Shown: positions 32,038-41,567, counted from the first letter of the stretch. The stretch: 64,000 nucleotides of DNA from Serratia sp. Ag1 (GCF_000743355.1 NZ_JQEI01000003.1:248001-312000), one strand, 5' to 3'. Notes: generated from the sequence alone by a model not told the origin. Program-made: numbers and translations.

Positions 32038-33276
32038 ATGGATCATTGCCACACTTCCGACCTTATCTCCCTTGAACAGGCACTGGAGACCATGCTCTCT
32101 CAGGTTGCGCCATTGCAAGAGAGCGAATCCATTGCGCTGACCAACGCTGCCGGGCGTATTACGGCGGCGGCAGTAATTTCTCCGCTTGATGTGCCCCCCT
32201 TCGCCAACTCGGCGATGGATGGCTACGCGGTTCGTGTCAACGAACTAAGTAGCAACGCCCCGTTACCAGTTGCGGGTAAAGCCTTTGCTGGTGCGCCATT
32301 CAGCGAGGGGTGGCCAGCCCATACCTGTATCCGTATCATGACCGGCGCCCCGATCCCAGCGGGTGCTGACGCGGTGATCATGCAGGAACAGGCGGAGGTG
32401 AGTGAGGCTGGAGTGCGTTTCAATGCACAGGTGCGTGCCGGGCAGAATATTCGGCTGGCGGGGGAAGATATTCGTCAGAGTGCCAGCGTGTTGCCTGCCG
32501 GGGTAAAGCTGGGGGCGGCACAACTGCCATTGCTGGCTTCGCTGGGCGTGGCCGAGGTGCAGGTGATGCGTAAACTGAAGGTCGCAGTGTTCTCTACCGG
32601 TGACGAGTTGCAACCCGTCGGCCAACCGCTACAGGCTGGCCAAATTTACGATACCAACCGGTTTGCAGTACGGCTGATGCTGGAACAACTCGGCTGCACG
32701 GTGATCGATTTAGGCATTATCCCCGACGATCAACCAGCGCTGCGCGCCGCGTTCAACCGGGCAGATAGCGAAGCAGACGTGGTAATCAGCAGCGGTGGCG
32801 TTTCTGTCGGTGAGGCCGATTATACCAAGCAGATGCTGGATGAGCTCGGCCAGGTCGGCTTCTGGAAGCTGGCAATCAAGCCCGGCAAACCTTTTGCCTT
32901 CGGTAAGTTGCAACACGCCTGGTTCTGTGGCCTGCCCGGCAACCCGGTGTCTGCCGCGTTGACCTTCTATCAGTTGGTGCAACCGCTGCTCGCCAAGCTG
33001 GCCGGGCATAGTGAATGGCGCTTACCAGCCCGCCTGAAAGCGCGTACGTTGACGCCACTGAAGAAATCACCTGGCCGCCTCGATTTCCAACGCGGTATCT
33101 TCACCAGCAATGCTGCAGGCGAACTCGAAGTGAGCAGCACCGGCCATCAAGGTTCACACATCTTCAGCTCCTACAGCCAGGGCAACTGTTTTATCGTGCT
33201 GGAACGTGAACGCGGATTTGTCGCTGCTGGTGAAATGGTAGATATCGAGCCGTTCAATGCGTTACTGAGGAACTGA
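32038..33276 (+). CDS. moeA: Molybdopterin molybdotransferase
   Basis: 412-aa enzyme that inserts molybdate into adenylylated molybdopterin. It has the full MoeA layout: [13 protein letters not shown] near 54-66, [17 protein letters not shown], the MoCF-binding core ([44 protein letters not shown]) and the C-terminal domain. Length is 411 in E. coli. It forms an operon with moeB, 2 bp apart. The product cofactor is needed by the oxidoreductase at 42 kb. Confidence 0.97.
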   Translation: MDHCHTSDLISLEQALETMLSQVAPLQESESIALTNAAGRITAAAVISPLDVPPFANSAMDGYAVRVNELSSNAPLPVAGKAFAGAPFSEGWPAHTCIRIMTGAPIPAGADAVIMQEQAEVSEAGVRFNAQVRAGQNIRLAGEDIRQSASVLPAGVKLGAAQLPLLASLGVAEVQVMRKLKVAVFSTGDELQPVGQPLQAGQIYDTNRFAVRLMLEQLGCTVIDLGIIPDDQPALRAAFNRADSEADVVISSGGVSVGEADYTKQMLDELGQVGFWKLAIKPGKPFAFGKLQHAWFCGLPGNPVSAALTFYQLVQPLLAKLAGHSEWRLPARLKARTLTPLKKSPGRLDFQRGIFTSNAAGELEVSSTGHQGSHIFSSYSQGNCFIVLERERGFVAAGEMVDIEPFNALLRN

Positions 33277-33278
33277 AC

Positions 33279-34034
33279 ATGTTGCCGGAATTAACCGACG
33301 TAGAAGCGCTGCGTTACAACCGCCAGATCGTGCTGCGCGGTTTTGACTTCGACGGCCAAGAAAAGCTGAAAGCCTCTCACGTGCTGATCGTCGGGCTCGG
33401 CGGTTTGGGCTGTGCGGCAGCGCCATATTTGGCTGCCGCTGGCATCGGTCACTTGACCTTGGTTGATTTCGATACGGTTTCACTCTCCAATCTGCAGCGC
33501 CAGATCCTGCACCGCGATACCCGCATTGGCATGGCAAAAGTGGATTCGGCGCGCGCTGAACTGAGCGCTATCAATCCACATATCCGCATCGATACCGTTG
33601 CTGAACAACTGGATGAGGTGCAAATGGCGGCACAAATTGCCGCCTGCGACGTGGTGCTGGACTGTACCGACAACGTTGCCACGCGCGATCTGCTGAACCG
33701 CCTATGCCATGCGCAGCGTACACCGCTGGTTTCTGGCGCGGCTATCCGTATGGAAGGCCAACTCAGCGTGTTCACCTATCAGCCGGGGGAACCTTGTTAC
33801 CGCTGCCTGAGCCGGTTGTTTGGCGAGAACGCTCTCACCTGTGTGGAAGCCGGGGTAATGGCTCCCTTAGTGGGCACGATCGGTACGCTACAAGCAATGG
33901 AAGCGATCAAGCTGCTGGCCGATTACGGCCAACCGCTAGTCGGAAAATTGCTGATGTTTGACGCTATGAGCATGCAGTTCCGTGAGATGAAACTGCCGAA
34001 AGATCCACAGTGTGAAGTGTGTGGCAAAGAGTGA
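33279..34034 (+). CDS. moeB: Molybdopterin-synthase adenylyltransferase
   Basis: 251-aa E1-like enzyme that adenylates the C-terminus of MoaD. Motifs: nucleotide loop GLGGLGCAAAPYLAAAG near 40-56, DFDTVSLSNLQRQ, DCTDN near 130, and two zinc CxxC pairs (CYRC and CEVC). The usual E. coli length is 249. The ATG is 2 bp after the moeA stop. A convergent hairpin separates it from ybiT. Confidence 0.97.
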   Translation: MLPELTDVEALRYNRQIVLRGFDFDGQEKLKASHVLIVGLGGLGCAAAPYLAAAGIGHLTLVDFDTVSLSNLQRQILHRDTRIGMAKVDSARAELSAINPHIRIDTVAEQLDEVQMAAQIAACDVVLDCTDNVATRDLLNRLCHAQRTPLVSGAAIRMEGQLSVFTYQPGEPCYRCLSRLFGENALTCVEAGVMAPLVGTIGTLQAMEAIKLLADYGQPLVGKLLMFDAMSMQFREMKLPKDPQCEVCGKE

Positions 34035-34039
34035 TAAAT

Positions 34040-34084
34040 CCCCTCACTTTGCCCCTCCCGCAGGGAGAGGGCCAGAGTGAAGGG
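34040..34084. terminator. Bidirectional hairpin between moeB and ybiT
   Basis: A long imperfect stem with CCCTCACTTTGCCCCTC on one arm and GAGGGCCAGAGTGAAGGG on the other, in the 56 bp between two convergent genes. No T tract; a shared terminator or a dispersed hairpin element. Confidence 0.6.
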
Positions 34085-34090
34085 CAGAGC

Positions 34091-35683
34091 TTAAGCGATA
34101 CCCTGGCTACGCAGATAGTCTTCGTAATTACCGGTAAAGTCGATCACCTTGTTCGGGGTGATCTCCAGAATACGGGTCGCCAATGAGCTCACGAATTCGC
34201 GGTCGTGGGAAACAAAGATCAGAGTACCTTCATACATTTCCAGCGCCATATTCAGCGACTCGATAGATTCCATATCCATGTGGTTGGTAGGTTCATCCAT
34301 CACCAGAATGTTCGGGCGCTGCATCATGATCTTACCAAAGAGCATACGGCCCTTTTCACCACCCGAAAGCACTTTAACGCGCTTCTTGATATCGTCCTGG
34401 CTGAACAGTAACCGGCCCAACACGCTGCGTACCGCCTGCTCGTCGTCTTTTTCCTGCTTCCACTGGCTCATCCAGTCGAACACCGTCAGTTGGTCATCGA
34501 ATTCGTATTCGTGATCCTGCGCGTAGTAACCGATTTTGGCGTTTTCAGACCATTTCACCGTGCCGTTATCCGGCTGCTCATCCCCTACCAGGGTTTTCAG
34601 CAAGGTGGATTTACCGATACCGTTAGCACCCAGAATGGCGACCTTTTCGCCCACTTCGACCATCAGATTGAGCTTGCTGAACAGCGGGCCGTTATCGAAA
34701 CCTTTAGTCAGCGCCTCTACTTCCAGCGCGTTACGGAACAGTTTCTTATCCTGTTCGAAACGGATGAACGGGTTCTGGCGGCTAGACGCTTTCACCTCTT
34801 CCAACTGGATCTTGTCGATCTGGCGGGCACGCGAGGTCGCCTGCTTGGATTTGGAGGCGTTGGCGCTGAAGCGGCTGACGAATGACTGCAATTCGTTAAT
34901 CTGTGCCTTCTTCTTGGCGTTATCTGACATCAGGCGTTCACGTGCCTGAGTGGCCGCCGTCATGTATTCGTCGTAGTTGCCTGGATACACGCGCAGTTCG
35001 CCGTAGTCCAGATCCGCCATGTGAGTACACACCATGTTCAGGAAGTGACGGTCGTGCGAAATGATGATCATGGTGCTGTTACGCTCGTTCAGCACCTGCT
35101 CCAGCCAACGAATGGTATCGATATCCAGGTTGTTGGTCGGTTCGTCGAGCAGCAGAATTTCCGGATCGGAGAACAGCGCCTGCGCCAACAGTACGCGCAG
35201 CTTAAAGCCTGGGGCGATTTCGCTCATCGGGCCGTAGTGTTGCTCAACCGGAATACCCACGCCGAGCAGCAGTTCACCTGCGCGAGCTTCGGCGGTGTAA
35301 CCGTCCATCTCACCGTAAGCAACTTCCAGATCGGCCACTTTATAGCCGTCTTCTTCGCTCATTTCCGCCATTGCGTAAATGCGATCGCGCTCTTCTTTTA
35401 CCGCCCACAGTTCGGTGTGGCCCATGATCACGGTATCCAGCACGCTGAACTCTTCAAACGCGAACTGATCCTGACGCAACTTACCCAAACGCTCGTTCGG
35501 ATCGAGGAACACGTTACCGGCGCTTGGCACCAGGTCACCGCCGAGAATTTTCATAAAGGTGGATTTGCCGCAGCCGTTAGCTCCGATCAAACCATAACGG
35601 TTACCGCCACCGAACTTGACGGAAATATTTTCAAACAACGGCTTACTGCCAAACTGCATAGTGATGTTGTTAGTGCTTAACAC
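34091..35683 (-). CDS. ybiT: ABC-F ATPase YbiT
   Basis: 530-aa soluble ABC-F protein, equal in length to E. coli YbiT. Two ATPase domains are visible: Walker [10 protein letters not shown] near 34-42 and GANGIGKST near 350, signatures MSEIAPGFK and LSGGEKGRM, and Walker [13 protein letters not shown] and [12 protein letters not shown]. Between them lies the charged linker that reaches the peptidyl-transferase centre in this class. ABC-F proteins act on stalled ribosomes; the exact role of YbiT is not fixed. There is no membrane partner. Confidence 0.96.
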   Translation of the reverse strand: MLSTNNITMQFGSKPLFENISVKFGGGNRYGLIGANGCGKSTFMKILGGDLVPSAGNVFLDPNERLGKLRQDQFAFEEFSVLDTVIMGHTELWAVKEERDRIYAMAEMSEEDGYKVADLEVAYGEMDGYTAEARAGELLLGVGIPVEQHYGPMSEIAPGFKLRVLLAQALFSDPEILLLDEPTNNLDIDTIRWLEQVLNERNSTMIIISHDRHFLNMVCTHMADLDYGELRVYPGNYDEYMTAATQARERLMSDNAKKKAQINELQSFVSRFSANASKSKQATSRARQIDKIQLEEVKASSRQNPFIRFEQDKKLFRNALEVEALTKGFDNGPLFSKLNLMVEVGEKVAILGANGIGKSTLLKTLVGDEQPDNGTVKWSENAKIGYYAQDHEYEFDDQLTVFDWMSQWKQEKDDEQAVRSVLGRLLFSQDDIKKRVKVLSGGEKGRMLFGKIMMQRPNILVMDEPTNHMDMESIESLNMALEMYEGTLIFVSHDREFVSSLATRILEITPNKVIDFTGNYEDYLRSQGIA

Positions 35684-35782
35684 AGCGCTCGCTCTTCATA
35701 TCGTAGGAAATGTGATTTGGCGCGCATTATGCCATAACGGAGCAGAGATATCGTGGGGAGTTTTGCTGAAGATTTGTGCGGC

Positions 35783-35820
35783 AAAAAAGCTACGGAGATA
35801 TGCCCCTAAGAATATCTCCG
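35783..35820 (-). terminator. Terminator of the P450/monooxygenase operon
   Basis: Perfect 9-bp stem CGGAGATAT/ATATCTCCG with a 10-nt loop; on the minus strand it is followed by TAGC and TTTTTT. It lies 26 bp beyond the monooxygenase stop. Confidence 0.88.
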
Positions 35821-35846
35821 CACAGCAATCCCAATCGCACCAGTTT

Positions 35847-36194
35847 CTACTTCTGATGAAAATGCTGGCTGTCTGCCGGAGCCTGTTCGCGCGGCTCTAA
35901 CCCATAGTCGCGCACCACATCAGCCACCCGCAACCGGTAATACTCCAGCACATCAGAGCGCCCACGGGCCTGCGCCTTGCGGTGTTGCTCCAGATTGCGC
36001 CACTGCTGCACCGCCGCTTCATCGCGCCAGAATGACAACGACAGCAATTTTTGTGGGTCGCTCAGGCTCTGAAAACGCTCAATAGAAATAAATCCGTCGA
36101 TCTCCGCCAATAGCGGTTTCAGTTCAGCCGCCAGATTGAGATAGATTTCCTGCTGCCCTTCGGCAGCCTGCAATTCAAAAATGACTGCGATCAT
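35847..36194 (-). CDS. Antibiotic-biosynthesis-monooxygenase (ABM) domain protein
   Basis: 115-aa dimeric alpha-beta-barrel protein of the ABM/YgiN type (IAVIFELQAAEGQQEIYL, AEIDGFISIERFQSL, LLSLSFWRDEAAVQQWR, EHRKAQARGR). Members are cofactor-free monooxygenases or haem-handling enzymes. Three start codons cluster at 36200 (GTG), 36197 and 36194; the last is chosen because GAGGAG is then 5 nt upstream. The P450 stop overlaps this region, so the two genes are translationally coupled and their products likely act together. Confidence 0.82.
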   Translation of the reverse strand: MIAVIFELQAAEGQQEIYLNLAAELKPLLAEIDGFISIERFQSLSDPQKLLSLSFWRDEAAVQQWRNLEQHRKAQARGRSDVLEYYRLRVADVVRDYGLEPREQAPADSQHFHQK

Positions 36195-36196
36195 CA

Positions 36197-37150
36197 TCAC
36201 TCCTCAGCAGTAAAAAATTCTGGCACATGCACATTCTGCGAAACACGCCAGCGAAAGTGAGCCACGACCTCTGGCTCGATATTGAGCGTCAATAAATGGC
36301 GAATGCCCCCCAAGGCGATAGCTTGTGCCCAACCGGCACCAGGGCAGCGGTGGTTACCATAGCCGAAAGCAAAGCTCTCCTCTGCGGTTTTCAACGCTAT
36401 CAGCACCGCCTGCCCAATGACTAATGGCTGACCATCCAGTTCAATATCGCGCTGCGCAAAGCGGCGGGTGTTATAAATCGGTGGCGTTTCCTGTAACACC
36501 GTTGAGATCGCGTCTTCTGCTACTACATCCCGCTCTTGCATCAATAACAGCGTTTGCCCTAATAATCCGGCGGTTCCTTCACAGGCCTGAAAAAACAACC
36601 CGATGGCATTGGCGATTGCAACCGACCGATCGCCGATGAGTTGACACAGTTGGGCGAACAATGGGCCATCGGCAACCCGCATCCATTCCTGCAATCTTCC
36701 AGCAGCGATGGCACCGCGCGCCATTTGCTGTTCACTGCCGCCGGGAGCTATGCAGCGTACAAAATCCAGAACATCATCCACCAGCGCAGTACGTTGCTGA
36801 TCAGCCACACCCAGCATCTCTGCCAATACGCCAATCGGTAATGCGTAATTGAAACGCGTCAACTGTTCTGCCGTGAGCACTCTGGGTGCTAACTGTTGGG
36901 CCACCTGAGTTGCCATCCGGAAAACGTCACGATCGCTGAACGCGTTTAACGCCTTGCTGATGGCAGCCTTCAGTTCTGGATGCCCGGCATCGTCCCGCAT
37001 GCGCACCAGTGCGGTAAACAGAGGTTGCACAGAGGTATTGAGCAACGCTTTGGGAACAGGTTCATGCAGTGGGCGTACGCCAAGATCGGCGTGAGTTAAC
37101 GCTTCACGCACGGCTTGCTGCGTTGCAACAGAAAAGGGGCAGGTAAGCAT
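36197..37150 (-). CDS. Atypical short cytochrome P450-like protein
   Basis: 317 aa, against about 400 for bacterial P450s. The haem-cysteine loop is intact: FAFGYGNHRCPGAG with Cys269. A helix-I-like stretch FFQACEGTAG near 187-195 and the PP-x5-RRFAQRDIELDG block near 223-240 confirm the family. The K-helix ExxR motif is replaced by TVLQ just before ETPP. The meander between the VLIALKTA strand and the Cys loop is nearly absent. AAGGA lies 7 nt before the ATG. It is divergent from an ArsR regulator. It may bind haem without normal P450 chemistry; a decaying gene is the alternative. Confidence 0.78.
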   Translation of the reverse strand: MLTCPFSVATQQAVREALTHADLGVRPLHEPVPKALLNTSVQPLFTALVRMRDDAGHPELKAAISKALNAFSDRDVFRMATQVAQQLAPRVLTAEQLTRFNYALPIGVLAEMLGVADQQRTALVDDVLDFVRCIAPGGSEQQMARGAIAAGRLQEWMRVADGPLFAQLCQLIGDRSVAIANAIGLFFQACEGTAGLLGQTLLLMQERDVVAEDAISTVLQETPPIYNTRRFAQRDIELDGQPLVIGQAVLIALKTAEESFAFGYGNHRCPGAGWAQAIALGGIRHLLTLNIEPEVVAHFRWRVSQNVHVPEFFTAEE

Positions 37151-37228
37151 AAATATTCCTTCGGGTTCAACAGAGGAATCCGCATTGTGATGTTAGACGG
37201 ACGACAACACTTCGTTTATGCTCGAAAT

Positions 37229-37912
37229 ATGAATGACACCGATATTGAAGATCGTCTGGCAGCGTTGACTGCAGCTATTGCCGACCGTACGCGGGCGCGT
37301 ATGCTGTGCTTACTGCTGGATGGCCGTGCCTATACCGCCACTGAACTGAGTGCTGCGGTGGATGTGGCCGCTTCAACCGCCAGCAGCCACTTGGCGCGCC
37401 TGCTGGAACAGCAGTTGATCGCCTGCGTGAAGCAGGGGCGCTATCGTTTCTATCGTTTGGCTGGCAAGCCGGTAGCCGATGTGCTGGAAACCCTGATGGC
37501 ACTGGCTGGCGTTGAACGGCCAGTGGTGAAAAGCACCACGCCAACCTCACTGCGCTTTGCCCGCACCTGTTACGATCACATGGCTGGTGAGCTCGCCGTT
37601 CTGTTGCATAACCGCCTGTTTGAGCTGGCGTGGCTGAGCGGAGATAACGATTATCAGCTCAGCAGCCAAGGGAAAATCGCGTTGGAACAACTGGGCGTCG
37701 ATTGTTCTCTCCCCTCTTCGCGGCGGCGTTTCGCCTGCAGTTGCTTGGACTGGAGTGAACGTAAAGCCCATCTGGGTGGCGCACTCGGTGCCGCCTTACT
37801 CACAGCGTTCGAAAAACGCGGCTGGCTCCAACGCCAATTGGATAGCCGCGCACTGCAACTCACCCCGGCGGGTAAAAAGGCGCTGATCACATATTTCAAT
37901 ACATTTATTTAA
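37229..37912 (+). CDS. ArsR family transcriptional regulator
   Basis: 227-aa protein with an N-terminal ArsR winged helix (about residues 5-80: LAALTAAIADRTRARMLCLL, ATELSAAVDVAASTASSHLARLLEQQLI, RYRFYRL) and a longer C-terminal domain rich in Cys/Trp near FACSCLDWSERKAHLGGALG. No classic metal-site CxCxxC is seen in the helix. The start is uncertain: ATG 37229 begins at the domain, ATG 37190 is also possible; neither has a good ribosome site. Divergent from the P450 operon, its likely target. Confidence 0.8.
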   Translation: MNDTDIEDRLAALTAAIADRTRARMLCLLLDGRAYTATELSAAVDVAASTASSHLARLLEQQLIACVKQGRYRFYRLAGKPVADVLETLMALAGVERPVVKSTTPTSLRFARTCYDHMAGELAVLLHNRLFELAWLSGDNDYQLSSQGKIALEQLGVDCSLPSSRRRFACSCLDWSERKAHLGGALGAALLTAFEKRGWLQRQLDSRALQLTPAGKKALITYFNTFI

Positions 37913-38087
37913 CTTAATATTAACTTAACTATATTATCGTTCCTAATGATTCAGATTTATCAATCTGTAGATCTGAGGAGTGATGATATTGGGTCAAACC
38001 TGTCGCCTGCGCACTTAATCTGGCCGGAGTTCAGGATGTTCCGCCGTACTATCTGACGTGATCGCCTCAGCAGCAGAGTTTCTTCAT

Positions 38088-38104
38088 ATGGATACGTTAT
38101 CCAT
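38088..38104. promoter_or_regulatory. Perfect inverted repeat upstream of the BNR gene
   Basis: ATGGATAcgtTATCCAT, 7+7 bp, 49 bp before the next start. It looks like an operator; the regulator is unknown. The rest of the 37913-38152 gap contains nothing else recognised. Confidence 0.45.
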
Positions 38105-38152
38105 TGATGAGAAATGTCCATAACTGCTAACTGAAATTAATAAGGAATGATC

Positions 38153-39736
38153 ATGAGTACAAAGCTAGGAACCTCCGCTCACCGCTTTAGATTAAGTGCT
38201 GCCACCCTTGCTCTTAGTTTGACCATCACGCTAGGAAACCTGCCAGCGCACGCCGCTCCAACGCTGGCATGTGGCTACATCAACGAATCCTCATTCACAG
38301 CGCCACCAGAAAAACCGTGGCAAGTCCTAGCGACTGAGCCAGTCGTTGATGCGGCGGGTATGCCACTCCGCGCGTTCGCCGGATATATGGTCGACAACGC
38401 GATTCTGCAAAACGGTAACACCACCTACATCGGCTATTTCAACCAAGACGGTCTAATCACCGTAGCCAGCAAAACCGGTAATGGTGCCTGGCAAGCACAG
38501 ACACTTGACGAGAATCTGACCTACGACTCACACGCCAAGATCACGCTGGCACTCGACAAAAACGGCAACCTGCACGTTGCAGCGCTGACCGCCGCAGGCA
38601 ATGACCGTGGCCTGCGTTACTGGTTGACCGGAAAAGCAGGCGATATCTCGACGCTTGCGCGCTCACGGATGATCCCAACCTTCGGTGAAAGGCCCGGCGG
38701 AGTCTTGATCGCTTACGAGGACATCGCTTCATACCCGGAATTTTATACCGGCCCCGATGGCCGCCTCTATTTCCGCTTCCAAGCCGGTTGGGTCGGTGGG
38801 GCGTACACTGCCGTGTTCCAATTCAACCCCACCAGCCGCAGTTGGGAGCTGTCTGATCCGGCAACTGGCCTGGCCGGGCTGGCGATCGTGTTCAATGGCT
38901 GGTCAGGAACACCCGCTCGAAACGCTTACCCCTCACCACCAGTTAAAGGCCCGGATGGCAAGTATCACATGTACTGGACATGGCGCAGTTCTGGCTCTGC
39001 CGACACGGGTTCCGAACTGCATTATGCCGTCAGTAGCGATCTCAAGGTCTGGAAGAACGCACGGGGTGAGTCGGTTATTGACGCCTGGTGGTGGGGTGAC
39101 GGTAATCCTAATACCCAATTCTATCCGGGCCAGAAAAGCACCATGGTCGACAATGTCCCAGAAGGTGGTGGCCTGTTGAATGGCGACGCCATCGGAATCG
39201 GCTTCGATGCCGACGGCAAGCCAGTCATAACCTATGCGAAATATGCAGAGAGTGGAAGTACGCAGACCACCCAACTGTTTATGGCCCGACCAAATCCAGT
39301 GCAGACAGGCAACATCTGGAATACCCAACAGGTTACTTCCTGGACCGGCACGCGTAACCTCGCCGCCAATGAATTTGGTGCCAATATCCTGACCGCCAAT
39401 GCAGGGGTGAAAGTCGAAGGGAACTACTTGACGACTGAATACATCTGCATGTCACAGGCACATAAACTCTATCTTGAGCCAAAAACCGGCAGGATCGTCG
39501 CCGATATTCCTGTGCCCCCGGCAGCTAAACTGCCAGACGCCGTGTTTGCCTCCACGTTTGCACCGGGATATAAGATCACTACGCGCACATTTTTCGAAAA
39601 ATCCGCGACACCCACCTCTGCCATGCTGCTGCGTTGGGATGGCGGGCCCTATATTCACGATGGCGATCTGATCACCAACGTCGGGCCTTATCCTATCGAA
39701 GGTTCACCGCTTACGGTGTTCCGCATCATGCGCTGA
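38153..39736 (+). CDS. Secreted BNR-repeat (beta-propeller) protein
   Basis: 527-aa exported protein with a 34-residue signal peptide (hydrophobic LALSLTITLG, cleavage after AHA). Repeated strands with aspartate-box-like turns (DKNGNLHVAAL, GPDGRLYFRFQAG, GPDGKYHMYWTW, DADGKPVITYA) indicate a BNR_4-type beta-propeller, a fold used by some polysaccharide lyases and glycoside-binding enzymes. No full catalytic set could be assigned. ATG 38153 is chosen because AAGGA is then 6 nt upstream; the ATG at 38147 is too close. It stands alone, so no pathway is indicated. Confidence 0.7.
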   Translation: MSTKLGTSAHRFRLSAATLALSLTITLGNLPAHAAPTLACGYINESSFTAPPEKPWQVLATEPVVDAAGMPLRAFAGYMVDNAILQNGNTTYIGYFNQDGLITVASKTGNGAWQAQTLDENLTYDSHAKITLALDKNGNLHVAALTAAGNDRGLRYWLTGKAGDISTLARSRMIPTFGERPGGVLIAYEDIASYPEFYTGPDGRLYFRFQAGWVGGAYTAVFQFNPTSRSWELSDPATGLAGLAIVFNGWSGTPARNAYPSPPVKGPDGKYHMYWTWRSSGSADTGSELHYAVSSDLKVWKNARGESVIDAWWWGDGNPNTQFYPGQKSTMVDNVPEGGGLLNGDAIGIGFDADGKPVITYAKYAESGSTQTTQLFMARPNPVQTGNIWNTQQVTSWTGTRNLAANEFGANILTANAGVKVEGNYLTTEYICMSQAHKLYLEPKTGRIVADIPVPPAAKLPDAVFASTFAPGYKITTRTFFEKSATPTSAMLLRWDGGPYIHDGDLITNVGPYPIEGSPLTVFRIMR

Positions 39737-39839
39737 TCGCACATTTTGGCATATCCTTTTAATACGTTAACAGGCTAGGTTGGCTGTCATCTGCACAAGA
39801 TAGCCTGTTAACGAATCTGTAAAACTGAGGAGTGTGACC

Positions 39840-40547
39840 ATGTTCGATCAAACACAGTTCCCGATCACTAAACGCTGGCCAGCCCAGCATCCCGATCGAT
39901 TGCAGCTCTACTCGCTGCCAACGCCCAACGGGGTGAAAGTCTCCATCATGTTGGAAGAGATCGGTCTCCCTTATGAAGCCCACCTGGTTGATATCGGCAA
40001 AAACGAAACCTGGACGCCAGAGTTTCTGTCGCTGAACCCAAACGGCAAAATCCCGGCGATCATCGATCCTCATGGCCCCAATGGTGAGCCATTAGCGCTG
40101 TTTGAATCTGGTGCGATCTTGCTCTATCTGGCCGAAAAAAGCGGTCAACTGCTGCCCAAAGATCCCGCTTTGCGTTATGAAACCATTCAGTGGGTCTTCT
40201 TCCAGATGGCGGCGGTTGGCCCAATGTTTGGTCAACTTGGCTTTTTCCATAAGTTCGCTGGGCGCGAATATGAAGACAAGCGACCATTGGAACGTTATCA
40301 GAAAGAATCCAAACGCTTGCTTGGTGTGCTGGAAAACAGGTTGGCTGGGCGAGATTGGATTATGGGTGCCGATTACACCATTGCCGATATCTCATTGCTC
40401 GGTTGGGTACGCAACCTGATTGGTTTTTATGAAGCACGGGAACTGGTGGAGTTCGACAGCTTCCCGCGGGTTGGTCAATGGCTTGAACGTGGCTTATCCC
40501 GGCCAGCGGTACAGCGCGGGTTGAATATTCCTGCCCGCGAAGCCTAA
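39840..40547 (+). CDS. Glutathione S-transferase, Nu/YfcG-like
   Basis: 235-aa cytosolic transferase. The thioredoxin-fold half has LYSLPTPNGVKVSIMLEEIG, NPNGKIPAI with the cis-proline and FESGAILLYLAEK; the helical half has QWVFFQMAAVGPMFGQLGFF and DYTIADISL. The TPNG active-site strand without Ser/Tyr/Cys is that of Nu-class enzymes such as YfcG and YghU, which show disulphide reductase activity. GGAG lies 7 nt before ATG 39840; the GTG at 39834 is rejected. Confidence 0.92.
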   Translation: MFDQTQFPITKRWPAQHPDRLQLYSLPTPNGVKVSIMLEEIGLPYEAHLVDIGKNETWTPEFLSLNPNGKIPAIIDPHGPNGEPLALFESGAILLYLAEKSGQLLPKDPALRYETIQWVFFQMAAVGPMFGQLGFFHKFAGREYEDKRPLERYQKESKRLLGVLENRLAGRDWIMGADYTIADISLLGWVRNLIGFYEARELVEFDSFPRVGQWLERGLSRPAVQRGLNIPAREA

Positions 40548-40561
40548 CTGTATCCCCCATC

Positions 40562-40598
40562 ATCCGAGTTGCAGTTGCGTTGTTTTTGCAACTCGGAT
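40562..40598 (+). terminator. Hairpin after the glutathione transferase gene
   Basis: 12-bp perfect stem ATCCGAGTTGCA/TGCAACTCGGAT, 15 bp after the stop, with no T tract downstream. Confidence 0.65.
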
Positions 40599-40802
40599 TA
40601 CCCTCACTGTTCCCCTTAAATCACACTTCTGCGGCCTCAGACACCCTATTGGGTTGATCCCCTTGCTAGCAGTAGAGCATTTTTCGCTACCTAGGTTACC
40701 CCAGTTGACTCTTGCGTCACCTGCCATGCAGGCCTATTATCAAAGAATAAACTTGGATTATTAATGTGACCTGAATGTCAGACCTGCGGGAGAATGTAAA
40801 CA

Positions 40803-41240
40803 ATGGACCGTGCCAATATCATTCACGACTTGCTGAACTGGATCGAAACACACCTGGATCAACCGCTGCTGTTAGATAACGTGGCAGCAAAATCAGGCTA
40901 CTCCAAATGGCATTTGCAGCGTATGTTTCGCAGCACCACCGGCCATGCGCTGGGCAGTTACATCCGCGAACGCCGTCTATCGAAAGCTGCGCAGGCTCTG
41001 CGCGCTACCCCTCGTTCGATTCTGGATATCGCTCTGCAATTCCATTTTGATTCCCAGCCTTCGTTTTCACGGGCGTTTAAGAAGCAATTTGGCGCAACAC
41101 CTGCGGCTTATCGCCGCACACCACAACCAAGCCAAACAGAGCAGCAAACCAGTTACCACAGCGAATCGCCAAGCCTGCATCTGTTGTACAGCGGTAAATG
41201 CACCGACGGTAAATGCACCCAATGGCTAGGGCAGCGCTAA
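40803..41240 (+). CDS. MarA/SoxS/RamA-like AraC activator with a Cys-containing tail
   Basis: 145-aa two-HTH activator. Residues 1-105 align with SoxS/RamA, including LDNVAAKSGYSKWHLQRMFR, SYIRERRLSKAAQAL and FDSQPSFSRAFKKQFG. SoxS is 107 aa, so about 35 residues are extra at the C-terminus, ending in an in-frame tandem GKCTD-GKCTQ (DNA repeat at 41192-41204 and 41207-41219). Such regulators control efflux and oxidative stress genes through marboxes. Nearby genes are stress-type (glutathione transferase, BhsA-like), but targets are not shown. GGGAG lies about 10 nt before the ATG. Confidence 0.87.
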   Translation: MDRANIIHDLLNWIETHLDQPLLLDNVAAKSGYSKWHLQRMFRSTTGHALGSYIRERRLSKAAQALRATPRSILDIALQFHFDSQPSFSRAFKKQFGATPAAYRRTPQPSQTEQQTSYHSESPSLHLLYSGKCTDGKCTQWLGQR

Positions 41241-41318
41241 ACTATTGCCAAGAAAAGGGACGTAGCCAAACTCCGTCCCTTCTGCCTGATATACCATTAT
41301 TGCCCCATATAATTCTGC

Positions 41319-41567
41319 TTATTTATACAACTCCGCTGTGCCGTAGACATGGTTATTCACCGTAGCTGACGTAATGTGGTAAGCGCTGGCCCCCTGCCGC
41401 TGAGCACTGGCAGCTATCATCTGTTCAAAATCACTTAAGGTGCCTGCCTGGCTGGAAACTACGCCGATTTTTTGCAATTTTTGTGCATCGGTGCTGTTCA
41501 CTGGCACGGCAGCCAACGCGGCACTACTGATACAGGCAAGAACTACGATCATCAGAATGTTTTTCAT
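41319..41567 (-). CDS. DUF1471 (BhsA/YahO-like) periplasmic protein
   Basis: 82-aa exported protein: signal peptide of about 19 residues ending at ALA, then the DUF1471 domain (KLQKIGVVSSQAGTLSDFEQ, GASAYHITSATVNNHVYGTAELYK). Family members such as BhsA, McbA and YahO are induced by acid, peroxide, chlorine or biofilm conditions; the molecular role is unknown. AGAGG lies upstream of the ATG. It follows the MXKDX gene by 63 bp on the same strand. Confidence 0.9.
   Translation of the reverse strand: MKNILMIVVLACISSAALAAVPVNSTDAQKLQKIGVVSSQAGTLSDFEQMIAASAQRQGASAYHITSATVNNHVYGTAELYK

Noticed and set aside
35021-35680. 219-codon open frame antisense to ybiT
   Set aside because: Shadow frame; ybiT is intact and matches its family along the full length.
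37985-38020. Tiny frame of 11 codons after GAGGAG
   Set aside because: Too short to support, no homology; perhaps a remnant or a chance ribosome-like site.
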